A stretch of DNA of 50,127 nt from Thermoflexia bacterium (GCA_011192125.1 DUEL01000036.1:1-50127); one strand, 5' to 3'. Positions 1-8,319 are shown, numbered from the stretch's first letter. Numbers and translations: made by a program. The notes: a model not told the origin generated them from the letters alone.

Positions 1-23
1 AGTGTTATAGTGGGATCGGTCAT
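1..23 (-). CDS. 5' end of a leftward gene cut by the window edge (partial)
   Basis: On the minus strand an ATG at 21-23 follows a strong AAAGGAGG-type ribosome binding site (about 31-39) with good spacing, and opens a frame reading MTDPTIT before the window ends. A TTGACA-like -35 lies at 87-92 on the same strand, but no convincing -10 was found at 17 bp. Too little is present to name a product. The start is called mainly on its Shine-Dalgarno sequence. Confidence 0.4.
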
Positions 24-137
24 CGGTCGCCTCCTTTCTCTTGGGTTGTTATCTCGCACCCACAAGGAAGCACCGGTGACCACTTTTGTCAAACCACGAT
101 TTTACACCACATTATGAGACATTATCATAGGGAAAAA

Positions 138-163
138 ACCACAGAGGCACAAAGGGCACAGAG
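138..163. repeat. R1 repeat, single 26-bp arm
   Basis: This is one arm of the R1 palindrome family (core ACCACAGAGGCAC...GGGCACAGAG), here without its partner arm and preceded by an A-run that would be a T-run on the minus strand. Full two-arm copies lie at 20436-20500, 22468-22547 and 33454-33525. It may be a decayed copy. Confidence 0.6.
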
Positions 164-217
164 GAGCGTCTAGGTTGAAGAAGACCCCGTGGTCGATAAA
201 CCCTCACTGGGGTTTAG

Positions 218-354
218 ACAGGAGTTCGGACACACTTGATCCGCCCCGCCGTAAACGGGCGGGGCTGGCGGGGAATCGGCCTGACTCCGGTTCTCTACGT
301 CGGTGCCAGGCCCGCCGAGGAGGAGTCCCACACCGGGTGTCCGAGCTCCTCAGA
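218..354. repeat. R3 MITE-like repeat, copy A
   Basis: This 137-bp non-coding element is matched, in inverted orientation, by 27811-27945. Both begin ACAGGAGTTCGGACA and end with its near reverse complement (TGTCCGAGCTCCT here), so they carry terminal inverted repeats. The interior shares CCGCCCCG..GTAAAC..GCGGGGCTGGCGGG. Copy A ends three bases before the stop codon of the ABC permease gene, so it may also serve as a transcription stop. No transposase gene is near. Confidence 0.7.
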
Positions 355-357
355 CCC

Positions 358-1107
358 TCAATCTGCCGACCAGCGGAAGGTGCGGGCAGCAGCGATCCCG
401 CCGACCACGAGGAGGCCGGTAAGGGCTGCCACCTCGCGCAGATGGTCCCCCCACGGGTCGCCGAACCACAACCCCTGCAACAGCCTAACGGCGTAGGTCA
501 GGGGGATGAACCGAGCCACGTTCTGCACCGTCTCCGGCAGCACCTGCAAGGGGATCGTGGCACCCGAGAGGAAGATCATCGGATAGAAAACGATCATTCC
601 CACCACCTGAGCCACCCGAGCCGTGGGGGCAAGGCTGGCGATGAGGTAGCCCGTGGTCAGGAAAGAGGCCGAGGCCAGGGCGAAGCCAACTATGACGTCC
701 AGAAGCCGCCCCTCGAAACGGACGTCGTACACCGCCCGGCCAACCGCGATGAGGAGGAGGACCCCCAGGAGCGTCATCCCAAAGTAGACCGCCACCTCGG
801 AGATAAGATAGGCGGTGGGACGTAGCGGGGTGGCGCGAAAGCGACGCAGGACCCCGGTCTCCCGCCGGGACGCGGTCCCGATCGGCACGGCCATCAGGCC
901 CACGGTCGCGATGATGAGAGCCATATAGGCCGGCACCGAAACATCCATCATCCCCCGGTTGCCGAATATCGGCACCGGATCGTTGCCGTAGATGAAGCCA
1001 AACAGGAGAAGCATCAGCGGCGCGAAGAAGAGGGTGAAGAACGCGGCGACTGGTTCCCTCAGGTAGAGTTTCATCTGCACCAGCGTCAGTTTCGTCAGTC
1101 CGCGCAT
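358..1107 (-). CDS. ABC-2 type transporter permease
   Basis: A 249-residue integral membrane protein with about six hydrophobic segments, starting MRGLTKLTLVQMKLYLREP. This is the usual ABC-2 permease opening, with a short cytoplasmic helix before the first membrane span. It should form the channel of a drug, lipid or polysaccharide exporter with the ATPase encoded just upstream (10 bp gap, same strand). Family knowledge: two permeases normally pair with two ATPases. The substrate cannot be read from sequence. It is the last gene of a four-gene leftward operon, and its stop codon abuts an R3 repeat. Confidence 0.85.
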   Translation of the reverse strand: MRGLTKLTLVQMKLYLREPVAAFFTLFFAPLMLLLFGFIYGNDPVPIFGNRGMMDVSVPAYMALIIATVGLMAVPIGTASRRETGVLRRFRATPLRPTAYLISEVAVYFGMTLLGVLLLIAVGRAVYDVRFEGRLLDVIVGFALASASFLTTGYLIASLAPTARVAQVVGMIVFYPMIFLSGATIPLQVLPETVQNVARFIPLTYAVRLLQGLWFGDPWGDHLREVAALTGLLVVGGIAAARTFRWSAD

Positions 1108-1117
1108 ACGCCCCTCC

Positions 1118-2032
1118 CTACTCCCGCATCTCCCGCCCGGTCAGGGCCAGAAAGACGTCCTCCAGCGACGGCTGCTCGGTGTGCAGGTCGCGGAAACGGA
1201 CCCCCATCCGCTCCAGGGCACCGACCACACCGCCGACCAGCCGCTCGCCCCGGCCGTAGACGACCACCCGCTCCCCGATCCGCTCCACGCGGGTGACGCC
1301 AGGCACTCCTCGAAGGACCGCACCATCCCACCCACCGTCGGCGGTGAAGACCACCCGCTGCTCGGCTCCCAGCGAGCGGATGAGGTTCTCCGGTGTGTCC
1401 AGCGCGACGATCCTCCCGTGGTCGATGATCGCCACCCGGTTGCAGAGGCGCTCGGCCTCCTCCATATAGTGGGTGGTGAGGAACACTGTCTTGCCTCGCT
1501 CCCGCATCCCCCGCACCAGGTCCCACATCGCCCGTCGGGCCTGGGGGTCCAGCCCCGTGGTCAACTCGTCTAGGAAGATCAGGTCGGGGTCGTTGACCAG
1601 CGCCAGGGCGACGAAGAGCCGCTGCTTCTGCCCGCCGGAGAGGTCGGCGAAGAAGGACCGCTGTTTGTCGGTGAGCCCCACCTGTTCCAGTAGCGGCCTC
1701 CAATCCACCGAGCGGGGGTAAAGGGAAGCGAACAGGGACATCGCCTCGTCCACCCGGATCCGGTCGGGCAGGGCCGCCTCCTGCAACTGCACTCCGATCC
1801 GCTCCCGCAGCGCGTAGCCGTCCCGCTGCGGGTCGAACCCCAGCACGCGGATCGTGCCCCGGTCGGGGCGGCGTAGCCCCTCGACGCACTCGACGGTCGT
1901 CGTCTTTCCCGCCCCGTTCGGCCCGACCATCCCGAAGATCTCCCCCGTGTAGACGGTGAACGAAACCCCGTCCACCGCCCTCACGTCGCCGTAGGATTTG
2001 CACAGATCCTCCACCACGATGGCTTCGCTCAT
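1118..2032 (-). CDS. ABC transporter ATP-binding protein (exporter, CcmA/DrrA type)
   Basis: A 304-residue ATPase. Walker A is GPNGAGKTT (about residues 37-45), the signature is LSGGQKQR, Walker B is LIFLDE and the switch histidine is in TTHYMEEAERL. The D-loop region reads DELTTGLDP, so the usual Pro after the catalytic Glu is Leu. This is a minor variant. About 80 residues after the nucleotide-binding domain match the C-terminal extension of DrrA-like exporters. Its start overlaps the regulator gene by 4 bp (ATGA), which suggests translational coupling. It energises the adjacent ABC-2 permease. Confidence 0.93.
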   Translation of the reverse strand: MSEAIVVEDLCKSYGDVRAVDGVSFTVYTGEIFGMVGPNGAGKTTTVECVEGLRRPDRGTIRVLGFDPQRDGYALRERIGVQLQEAALPDRIRVDEAMSLFASLYPRSVDWRPLLEQVGLTDKQRSFFADLSGGQKQRLFVALALVNDPDLIFLDELTTGLDPQARRAMWDLVRGMRERGKTVFLTTHYMEEAERLCNRVAIIDHGRIVALDTPENLIRSLGAEQRVVFTADGGWDGAVLRGVPGVTRVERIGERVVVYGRGERLVGGVVGALERMGVRFRDLHTEQPSLEDVFLALTGREMRE

Positions 2033-2352
2033 CTCCCCTCCTCTTCCTCCGCTGCACCGCGCGCCTGGCGGAGGATCGCCTCCAGCGCGTCCACGTGAGC
2101 GGCGAAGGCCTCCCTCCCCTCAGGGGTGGCTGCGACCCACGTCTTGGGCCGCCGCCTCACGAATCCCTTCTCCACCACCACGTAACCTGCCTCCTCCAGT
2201 TTCTGTAAGTGGATGCTGAGATTGCCGGGCGTCAGACCCAGCAGGTTTTGAAGGAAGGTGAACTCCACACGGTCCCCCTCGTCCAACGCGACGAGGGCGG
2301 CCATAATGCGCAGACGGGTCGGCTGGTGGATCAACGGGTTCAACTCGACCAC
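2029..2352 (-). CDS. winged-helix transcriptional regulator
   Basis: A 107-residue protein, nearly all of it one winged-helix DNA-binding domain. It opens NPLIHQPTRLRIMAAL, has a recognition region LTPGNLSIHLQKLEEAGYV and a wing with VRRRPKTWVAATPEGREAF, typical of the ArsR/PadR-related group often found with ABC exporters. It lies between the membrane protein gene (3-bp spacing) and the ATPase gene (4-bp overlap), so it probably controls its own operon. A candidate operator flanks the promoter at 2939-2984. No metal-binding cysteine pair is visible, so metal sensing is not supported. Confidence 0.85.
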   Translation of the reverse strand: MVELNPLIHQPTRLRIMAALVALDEGDRVEFTFLQNLLGLTPGNLSIHLQKLEEAGYVVVEKGFVRRRPKTWVAATPEGREAFAAHVDALEAILRQARGAAEEEEGR

Positions 2353-2355
2353 CCT

Positions 2356-2925
2356 TTACCTCCCCTGCCGGACGAACCAGACCCCGCTGACGATGAGGAC
2401 CCCGCCGCCGAGGAAGCCCAGGGCAAGGTCAAAATAGGCCGGGAACAGAAGGGCGGCAGCGACGGAGAGGACGGCGAGGAAGATGCCGATCGCGCTGATC
2501 GCCCAGTGGGTAAAGAGGCCGAACAGGAAATAGCCGAGGGCAATGGTTAGAAGGATGAGCAGGGCGATCTCCTGTCCCCGAGTCAGCCCGAACAGCCAGA
2601 TGAGAAGGATGTCGAACACAGCGAGGGCCAGCCACCAGAGGAAGACCGCCCTCCAGAGCGTCGACCGGTGCCCGCGGCGGTGCTGCGCGCGCAGGCCCAG
2701 CCAGATGCTGATGACCACACCGACCCCGTTCAACACCCCCCAGGTCGGGTTGATCGCCCGCTCCAGGTCCAGGCGAAGGAGGACGTGGGTCGCCGTGAAG
2801 CCGAGAACCCAGACGATGCCCCACAGGATCATAAACCATCCGCCGTACCCTCCAGACGCTCTGCGGGTCCTCTCCATCACCTCGCGGATAATGCGAAGGT
2901 CGTCCGAGACGTGCTCCGGTCGCAT
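2356..2925 (-). CDS. hypothetical multi-pass membrane protein
   Basis: A 189-residue protein with about six predicted membrane segments after a charged N-terminus (HVSDDLRIIREVMERTRRAS). The last loop is short and basic (VRQGR). No family is recognised with certainty. Small membrane proteins of this kind are common as the first gene in regulator/ABC-exporter operons and may sense or present the substrate (inference). The ATG at 2925 has a GGGGGTGA ribosome binding site. It is the first gene of the leftward operon and lies behind a good sigma-70 promoter at 2961-2989. Confidence 0.7.
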   Translation of the reverse strand: MRPEHVSDDLRIIREVMERTRRASGGYGGWFMILWGIVWVLGFTATHVLLRLDLERAINPTWGVLNGVGVVISIWLGLRAQHRRGHRSTLWRAVFLWWLALAVFDILLIWLFGLTRGQEIALLILLTIALGYFLFGLFTHWAISAIGIFLAVLSVAAALLFPAYFDLALGFLGGGVLIVSGVWFVRQGR

Positions 2926-2938
2926 AATTCACCCCCAT

Positions 2939-2984
2939 AAATCACTTTGTGCTATAAGGCAGTTTACCACACATCGAGTGATTT
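2939..2984. promoter_or_regulatory. inverted repeat spanning the promoter of the regulator/ABC operon (candidate operator)
   Basis: Two perfectly complementary 8-bp arms, AAATCACT at 2939-2946 and AGTGATTT at 2977-2984, are 30 bp apart. One touches the -35 element and the other lies between the -10 and the start codon. This layout would suit a dimeric winged-helix repressor encoded by the second gene of the operon. Binding is an inference. Confidence 0.4.
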
Positions 2985-2989
2985 GTCAA
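2961..2989 (-). promoter_or_regulatory. sigma-70 type promoter of the ABC exporter operon
   Basis: On the minus strand, TTGACA (2984-2989) and TAAACT (2961-2966) are separated by 17 bp. The predicted start of transcription is about 30 bases upstream of the ATG at 2925. Confidence 0.65.
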
Positions 2990-3111
2990 GTCGGGCGGAC
3001 TGGGGACTGGGGTGAGGCAGTATCACTTTTTCCCCTCCCTCTGCAACCGCACGTGCAGCCCATCCCCCTCGATAAACAGCCGCTCCGCTACATCCCCCAG
3101 GGCCGAAGACC

Positions 3112-3140
3112 TTGTACAAATGGGTTATCAATGCTATAGT
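3112..3140 (+). promoter_or_regulatory. sigma-70 type promoter of the MBL-fold hydrolase gene
   Basis: TTGTAC (3112-3117) and TATAGT (3135-3140) are 17 bp apart. A GGGAGG ribosome binding site and the ATG at 3167 follow. Confidence 0.6.
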
Positions 3141-3166
3141 TCCTCCCACCCAATAGGGAGGTCCTT

Positions 3167-3790
3167 ATGATCCTGCGAACCGTGACCGTCGGCATCACGA
3201 TGACCAACTGCTACCTGGTCGGCTGCGAGGAGACCCGAGAGGGGGTCGTCATCGATCCGGGTGGGCATCCGGATCGAATCCTGAAGGCTATCGAGGAGAC
3301 AGGCCTCACCATCCGGTACGTCCTCAACACCCACTGCCACTTCGACCATATGGGGGCCAACGCGGATATCGTGGAGGCGACGGGCGCGCTTCTGGCGCTC
3401 CACCCGGCGGAGTTGCCCATCTTGCAGTCCCGAGGGGGCGCCAGTTGGTTCGGTGTCCCTGTGAAGGAAAGCCCACCGCCCGACGTGGAGCTCCACGGCG
3501 GCGATCTCCTGGAGGTCGGTCGGCTCCGCATTCAGGTGCTGGAGACCCCTGGCCATTCCCCCGGGGGGCTGACCTTCCACCTGGCGGAGGAGAAGGCCGC
3601 GTTCGATGGGGATGTGCTCTTCGCGATGGGGGTTGGCCGGACCGACCTGCCGGGTGGGGACTGGGAGACGCTGATGCGTTCGATCCGGGAGGTGCTCTTC
3701 GCCCTGCCCGACGATACGGTGATCTACCCCGGCCACGGCCCCCACACGACCGTCGGGCGGGAGAAGCGGATGAACCCCTGGGTGGCCTGA
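3167..3790 (+). CDS. metallo-beta-lactamase-fold hydrolase (glyoxalase II-like)
   Basis: A 207-residue single-domain protein with the two-metal signature THCHFDH (residues 55-61), followed by ETPGHSPGG, the bridging Asp in FDGDVLF and the final His in YPGHGP. The length and the ending near KRMNPWV fit the small glyoxalase II-like (YcbL/GloB) branch, which hydrolyses thioesters such as S-lactoylglutathione or related substrates. The true substrate is unknown. It has its own promoter and a GGGAGG ribosome binding site, and lies just upstream of the heat-shock operon without overlapping its promoter. Confidence 0.88.
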   Translation: MILRTVTVGITMTNCYLVGCEETREGVVIDPGGHPDRILKAIEETGLTIRYVLNTHCHFDHMGANADIVEATGALLALHPAELPILQSRGGASWFGVPVKESPPPDVELHGGDLLEVGRLRIQVLETPGHSPGGLTFHLAEEKAAFDGDVLFAMGVGRTDLPGGDWETLMRSIREVLFALPDDTVIYPGHGPHTTVGREKRMNPWVA

Positions 3791-3807
3791 CCCCTCGTCG
3801 CCTGTGC

Positions 3808-3836
3808 TTGACAGTTTCCCCACCCCGTGGTAGCAT
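3808..3836 (+). promoter_or_regulatory. promoter of the hrcA-grpE-dnaK-dnaJ operon
   Basis: TTGACA (3808-3813) and TAGCAT (3831-3836) are 17 bp apart. The predicted transcription start falls just before or inside the CIRCE operator, which is the classical arrangement for HrcA repression. Confidence 0.7.
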
Positions 3837-3851
3837 ATACAAAGCCTATCG

Positions 3852-3878
3852 TTAGCACTCTAATATCGAGAGTGCTAA
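3852..3878. promoter_or_regulatory. CIRCE operator (HrcA binding site)
   Basis: A perfect match to the CIRCE consensus: TTAGCACTC (3852-3860), 9-bp spacer, GAGTGCTAA (3870-3878). HrcA binds this element and represses the operon until heat shock. It lies 32 bp before the hrcA start codon. Confidence 0.97.
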
Positions 3879-3909
3879 TTTTGTACGAGGGCTTTGGAAG
3901 AGGGGGAAG

Positions 3910-5025
3910 ATGAGCCCGCGGGCACGACGGAAGAAAGCGAGCGAGCAGCCACACGAACCGACGCCCCGACAGCAGATGATCCTGAGCCTGGTGGTCCGCG
4001 AGTATGTGCGGACGGCTACGCCGGTCGGTTCCCGCACCCTGGTTGAGAGGTACGGGCTGGAGATCAGCCCGGCCACGGTGCGGAACGAACTGGCCCGATT
4101 AGAGGCGATGGGCTACCTGACCCATCCGCACACCTCCGCGGGCCGGATGCCGACCGATCAGGGGTATCGGTACTTTGTCGAGCGGCTGCTGCGGGAGTCG
4201 GAACTGCCGTTGGCGGAGCGGCGCACCATCGCCCACCAGTTCCAGCAGGTGCGGCAGGACGTCGAAGAGTGGATGCCGCTGGCCGCCTCGGTGCTGGCGC
4301 GCACCACACGTAGCGCAGCATTGGTCACCGCGCCGCGTGCCACCCAGGCCCGATACCGTCACCTCCAACTCATCTCCACCCAGGGGCGGCTGGTCCTGCT
4401 GATCCTCGTCCTGCAGGGCGGGCTGGTCAAGCAGCAGATGCTGACCCTTCCGGAGCCTATGCCGCAGCAGGTCCTCAGTGAGGCGGCGGATCGGCTCAAC
4501 CAGTTGTGTGCGGGCCTCACCGCCGACGAGATCGAAACGCGCATCGCCGCCCTCCCTCTCTTCGAGGCCGACGTCGCCCGGCTGGCGGTGGACATTATGC
4601 GCCGCGCTGGGTCCACCGCCGCTGACGAGGTGTACCACGACGGGCTGAGCGAACTGCTTCAGGAGCCGGAGTTCACCGAGGGGGGCCAGGCCGGAAAGGT
4701 GCTGCGCGTCATCGAGGAGCGGAGTTTCCTGGAAGCGGTCCTGGCCGACGCCCTGGGGCCTACCACCATCGGCAGCGTGCGAGTGATGATCGGCGGCGAG
4801 GGCCGTTTCGACGAACTTCACGCCTGCAGCCTGGTCCTCAGCCGGTACGGCGTCGCCGGTCTGGCCACCGGCGCGCTGGGGGTCCTGGGCCCCACCCGGA
4901 TGGGGTACGGCCGGGCCATCTCCGCCGTCCGCTTCGTCGCCGGTATCCTCTCCGAGTTGGTCCGTGAGGTCTTTGCGGCTGGCGCTGAACTGCCTCCCAC
5001 CACGCCGACGAGGAGGTCGCCATGA
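3910..5025 (+). CDS. hrcA: heat-inducible transcription repressor HrcA
   Basis: A 371-residue protein, slightly longer than the usual 340 or so. The N-terminal winged helix (about residues 18-85) contains TPRQQMILSLVVREYVRTATPVG in two parts, then the strongly conserved SPATVRNELARLEAMGYL and HPHTSAGRMPTDQGYRYFV. The rest is the GAF-like dimerisation region ending with a conserved GPTRMGYGRAISAVRFVA-type segment. It represses its own operon through the CIRCE site just upstream, and is reactivated by GroEL in well-studied species. The start is the ATG after GGAAGAGGGGG. Its stop overlaps the grpE start (ATGA). Confidence 0.97.
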   Translation: MSPRARRKKASEQPHEPTPRQQMILSLVVREYVRTATPVGSRTLVERYGLEISPATVRNELARLEAMGYLTHPHTSAGRMPTDQGYRYFVERLLRESELPLAERRTIAHQFQQVRQDVEEWMPLAASVLARTTRSAALVTAPRATQARYRHLQLISTQGRLVLLILVLQGGLVKQQMLTLPEPMPQQVLSEAADRLNQLCAGLTADEIETRIAALPLFEADVARLAVDIMRRAGSTAADEVYHDGLSELLQEPEFTEGGQAGKVLRVIEERSFLEAVLADALGPTTIGSVRVMIGGEGRFDELHACSLVLSRYGVAGLATGALGVLGPTRMGYGRAISAVRFVAGILSELVREVFAAGAELPPTTPTRRSP

Positions 5026-5753
5026 TCGAAACGAAAGAGCCGGACGAAAAGATAGAAGAGGACACTGTGCCCCCGGAGGAGGTCGCTTCGACCGCTCAGG
5101 AGGAGCAGCCACCCCAGGAGCCTGTGGAGGAGACGGCAGAGCCGACGGAGGAGCAGTCTCGGGGACCCGAAGAGGAGACGACCGAGCAGCCGGAGGCTGA
5201 GACCGAGGAGGACGAACTGAAACGCTTACGGAAGGAACTGGAGGAGGCCCGGGCTCAGGCTGCCGAGTACCTGGAGGGCTGGCAGCGGACCCAGGCGGAG
5301 TTCGCCAACTACCGGAAGCGGCAGGAGGCGGAGCGACAGCAGTGGGTCCAGATGAGCAACGCCGCCCTCATCGCCAAGATCCTGCCGGTGCTGGACGATC
5401 TGGAGCGGGCGGAGAAGACCCTGCCTTCAGGGTTGGAGCACCTGACCTGGATCGAGGGTATCTTCCTGATTAAACGGCGGCTGGAGATGATCCTGGAGGC
5501 CGAAGGGGTCCGGCCTATCGAGACGGAGGGGAAGACGTTCGACCCGCTGTACCACGAGGCGGTGACCTATGAGGAGGTTGAGGGGTATGAGGACGGCCAG
5601 ATCATCGGCGAGGTGCAGCGGGGATATATGCTGGGCGACCGGGTGATCCGCCCCGCCCTGGTCCGCGTGGCCCGTGCGATGGAAACGGTCTCCTCGAAAT
5701 CAGAGGCGGGAGAGACGGCAGAGGAAACTCTTGATGAGACCCCCGATTCGTAG
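5022..5753 (+). CDS. grpE: nucleotide exchange factor GrpE
   Basis: A 243-residue protein. Residues 1 to about 65 are a low-complexity Glu/Pro-rich tail, followed by the long coiled coil (DELKRLRKELEEARAQAAEY) and the C-terminal beta domain with the GrpE signature ending IGEVQRGYMLGDRVIRPALV. It releases ADP from DnaK. The acidic tail makes it longer than E. coli GrpE (about 197). The start overlaps hrcA by 4 bp. The end overlaps the MNT gene by 20 bp. Confidence 0.96.
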   Translation: MIETKEPDEKIEEDTVPPEEVASTAQEEQPPQEPVEETAEPTEEQSRGPEEETTEQPEAETEEDELKRLRKELEEARAQAAEYLEGWQRTQAEFANYRKRQEAERQQWVQMSNAALIAKILPVLDDLERAEKTLPSGLEHLTWIEGIFLIKRRLEMILEAEGVRPIETEGKTFDPLYHEAVTYEEVEGYEDGQIIGEVQRGYMLGDRVIRPALVRVARAMETVSSKSEAGETAEETLDETPDS

Positions 5754-6051
5754 GACCGTTCGAGCGTGTAAAGAGGCGCTGGCAACCTACTATGGTTCCC
5801 GGCTCAGGGGAGTTGTGCTCTTCGGATCGGCGTTGGATCGGATGGAGCCGGAGAGCGACATCGATCTCCTTGTACTGCTAGAGCCGCCGTTCGATTATTT
5901 TCGCGAACTGCGTCGCATCGTCGAACTGCTTTACCCGGTGCAGTTGGAGACGGACTATTTGATCTCCGCCAAGCCGGTGGCTGTGGAAGATTTCGAACGG
6001 GGCACTCTTCTGCTTTACCGAACCGCCAAACGGGAAGGGCTGTGGGTATGA
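5734..6051 (+). CDS. MNT-type nucleotidyltransferase (minimal, antitoxin-like)
   Basis: A 105-residue minimal nucleotidyltransferase. The active-site pattern is LFGSALDRMEPESDIDLLV, with Gly31-Ser32, Asp42 and Asp44, and a likely third carboxylate, Asp74, in LETDYLI. In this family (MntA of HepT/MntA systems) the enzyme transfers AMP to a partner HEPN protein and neutralises it. Here the partner is the next gene, overlapping by 4 bp. The ATG at 5734 lies inside the end of grpE (20-bp overlap), preceded by GAGG. Composition is less GC-rich than the flanking chaperone genes, which suggests later acquisition. Partner, target and activity are inferred. Confidence 0.88.
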   Translation: MRPPIRRTVRACKEALATYYGSRLRGVVLFGSALDRMEPESDIDLLVLLEPPFDYFRELRRIVELLYPVQLETDYLISAKPVAVEDFERGTLLLYRTAKREGLWV

Positions 6052-6440
6052 GAGAGACAGAGGCCCTGCTGGAACGGGCTGAGGCCTCCATCCGGGCAGC
6101 ACGGGAGTTATCGACCCAAGGTTTCCACGACTTCGCTGCCTCACGTGCCTATTATGCGGCCTTCTATGCAGCGACGGCTTTGTTGCTCGAGGATGGTCTG
6201 GAGTTTCGCAAGCACAGCGGCGTCATCGCAGCTATACATCGCGAGTACGTGAGGACTGGCAGGTTGGATAAAAAATACGGGAAGGATCTGAACTGGCTTT
6301 TCGAGTTGCGCAATATCGGTGACTATGGAGTGATAGATCATGTCTCCCAGAAGGAAGCCGAGAAAGCCATAGAGGTAGCATCGGGCTTCCTGCTGGCGGT
6401 TCGGACCTTGCTCCAGGGAGGAACGGTGAAGGATGGGTAA
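6048..6440 (+). CDS. HEPN domain protein (partner of the MNT nucleotidyltransferase)
   Basis: A 130-residue all-helical protein with the HEPN hallmark [18 protein letters not shown] (residues 31-48), then FRKHSGV and [11 protein letters not shown] (about 84-94). Canonical HEPN ribonucleases carry Rx4-6H. At the equivalent place this protein has R88-NIGDY without a visible His, so RNase activity is uncertain. The start is the ATG at 6048, overlapping the MNT stop. A GTG two codons earlier (6042) is also in frame. It ends 8 bp inside dnaK. A 60-base stretch at 6241-6300 is only about half G+C, unlike dnaK. Together with the MNT gene it resembles a toxin-antitoxin or AMPylation pair inserted between grpE and dnaK. 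Confidence 0.85.
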   Translation: MRETEALLERAEASIRAARELSTQGFHDFAASRAYYAAFYAATALLLEDGLEFRKHSGVIAAIHREYVRTGRLDKKYGKDLNWLFELRNIGDYGVIDHVSQKEAEKAIEVASGFLLAVRTLLQGGTVKDG

Positions 6441-8319
6441 AATCATTGGCATCGACCTGGGTACCACCAACTCCGTCTGTGCGGTGATGATAGGGGGCGA
6501 GCCGGTCGTCATCCCCAGCGCTGAGGGAGGACGGCTCTTCCCCTCCGTCGTCGCCGTCAACCCCAAGACCGGGGAGCGGCTGGTGGGCCAGGTCGCTAAA
6601 CGGCAGGCGATCGTCAATCCGGAGAACACCATCTTCTCCATCAAGCGGTTCATGGGCCGCAAGTTCGACGATCCAGAGGTCCAGCGCGCCCTCCAGATCG
6701 TCCCCTACAAGGTCACCGCTGCCCCCAACGGGGACGTGCGGGTCTGGATGGGGGGCAAGGAGTACTCCCCGCCGGAGATCTCGGCGATGATCCTCCAGAA
6801 GATCAAGGCGGACGCCGAGGCCTACCTGGGCGAGGAGGTGACCCAGGCGGTGATCACCGTCCCGGCCTACTTCAACGACAGCCAGCGACAGGCCACCAAG
6901 GACGCCGGCAAGATCGCCGGTCTGGAGGTCCTGCGCATCATCAACGAGCCGACCGCTTCCTCCCTCGCCTACGGTCTGGGGGAGAACCGGGATGAGATCA
7001 TCGCCGTCTACGACCTGGGCGGTGGCACGTTCGACATCTCGATCCTCGACGTCGGCGACGGGGTCTTCGAGGTCAAGTCCACCAGCGGGGATACGTTCCT
7101 CGGCGGTGACGACTTCGACCGGCGCATCATCGACTACTTGGCCGACGAGTTCGAGAAGGAGTACGGGATCGACCTGCGCAAGGATCGGCAGGCGCTGCAG
7201 CGGCTCAAGGAGGCGGCGGAGAAGGCGAAGATCGAACTCTCCTCGATGCTGGAGACGGAGATCAACCTGCCCTTCATCACTGCCGGCCCCTCCGGTCCTT
7301 TGCATCTCCAGATGCGGCTCACCCGGGCCAAACTGGAGCAACTGACCGAGGATCTGATCCTCCGCACCATCGAGCCCTGCAAGCAGGCGTTGGAGGACGC
7401 CGGGCTGAAGCCCTCCGACATCGACCAGGTGATCCTGGTCGGCGGGCAGACGCGGATGCCGGCCATCCAGCAGATCGTGGCCGAGTTCTTCGGACGGGAG
7501 CCCCACAAGGGGGTCAATCCGGACGAGGTGGTCGGGGTAGGGGCGGCGATCCAGGCCGGGGTGCTGGCCGGCGAGGTGAAGGACGTGGTCCTTCTGGACG
7601 TCACCCCGCTTACCTTGAGCATCGAGACCCTTGGGGGTGTCGCCACGCCGCTCATCGAGCGGAACACCACCATCCCCACCCGCAAGACCCAGATCTTCTC
7701 CACCGCCACCGACAACCAGACCCAGGTGGAGATCCACGTGGTCCAGGGGGAGCGGCCGATGGCGGCCGACAACATCAGCCTGGGCCGGTTCATCCTCGAT
7801 GGCATCCCGCCCGCCCCGCGCGGTGTCCCGCAGATCGAGGTCACCTTCGACATCGATGCCAACGGTATCCTCAACGTCTCCGCCCGAGACAAGGCCACCG
7901 GTCGGGAGCAGTCGATGCGTATCGTCCCCTCCAGCGGGCTGACCCCGGAGGAGATCGAGCGGATGGTGCAAGAGGCGGAGATGCATCGGGAGCAGGATCG
8001 GAAGAAGAAAGAACTGGCCGAGGCCCGTAACCTCGCCGACAACGCGGCCTACGCGGCGGAGAAGTTCCTCCGCGAGTTGGGCGACCAGGTTCCCGCCGAG
8101 GCCCGGGGGAATCTGGAGGAGAAGGTCCGCGCCGTCCGCGAGATTCTCTCCAGCGAGGACGTCGCCCGCATCCGGCAGCGCACCGCCGAGTTGAACGAAG
8201 CCCTCCAGGCGATCGGCGCCCAGATGTACCAGGGGGCTGGGCCGGCAACCTCCCCTCCCCCCGACGAAGGGGAAGGTCCAGAGGGAGACGTGATCGAAGG
8301 GGAGTTCAGCACAGAGTAG
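6433..8319 (+). CDS. dnaK: molecular chaperone DnaK (Hsp70)
   Basis: A 628-residue Hsp70. The actin-like ATPase domain opens [17 protein letters not shown] and includes [32 protein letters not shown] and [14 protein letters not shown]. The linker and substrate-binding domain ([17 protein letters not shown]) and a helical lid follow. The tail ends in an acidic [12 protein letters not shown], similar to DnaK tails elsewhere. It works with DnaJ and GrpE of the same operon in protein folding. The start overlaps the HEPN gene by 8 bp, which makes dnaK translation likely to depend on ribosomes arriving from the HEPN frame. Confidence 0.99.
   Translation: MGKIIGIDLGTTNSVCAVMIGGEPVVIPSAEGGRLFPSVVAVNPKTGERLVGQVAKRQAIVNPENTIFSIKRFMGRKFDDPEVQRALQIVPYKVTAAPNGDVRVWMGGKEYSPPEISAMILQKIKADAEAYLGEEVTQAVITVPAYFNDSQRQATKDAGKIAGLEVLRIINEPTASSLAYGLGENRDEIIAVYDLGGGTFDISILDVGDGVFEVKSTSGDTFLGGDDFDRRIIDYLADEFEKEYGIDLRKDRQALQRLKEAAEKAKIELSSMLETEINLPFITAGPSGPLHLQMRLTRAKLEQLTEDLILRTIEPCKQALEDAGLKPSDIDQVILVGGQTRMPAIQQIVAEFFGREPHKGVNPDEVVGVGAAIQAGVLAGEVKDVVLLDVTPLTLSIETLGGVATPLIERNTTIPTRKTQIFSTATDNQTQVEIHVVQGERPMAADNISLGRFILDGIPPAPRGVPQIEVTFDIDANGILNVSARDKATGREQSMRIVPSSGLTPEEIERMVQEAEMHREQDRKKKELAEARNLADNAAYAAEKFLRELGDQVPAEARGNLEEKVRAVREILSSEDVARIRQRTAELNEALQAIGAQMYQGAGPATSPPPDEGEGPEGDVIEGEFSTE

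Noticed and set aside
175..825. Rightward 216-codon frame over the R3 repeat and ABC permease
   Set aside because: It is antisense to a well-supported permease, starts in repeat DNA and has low-complexity charged composition.
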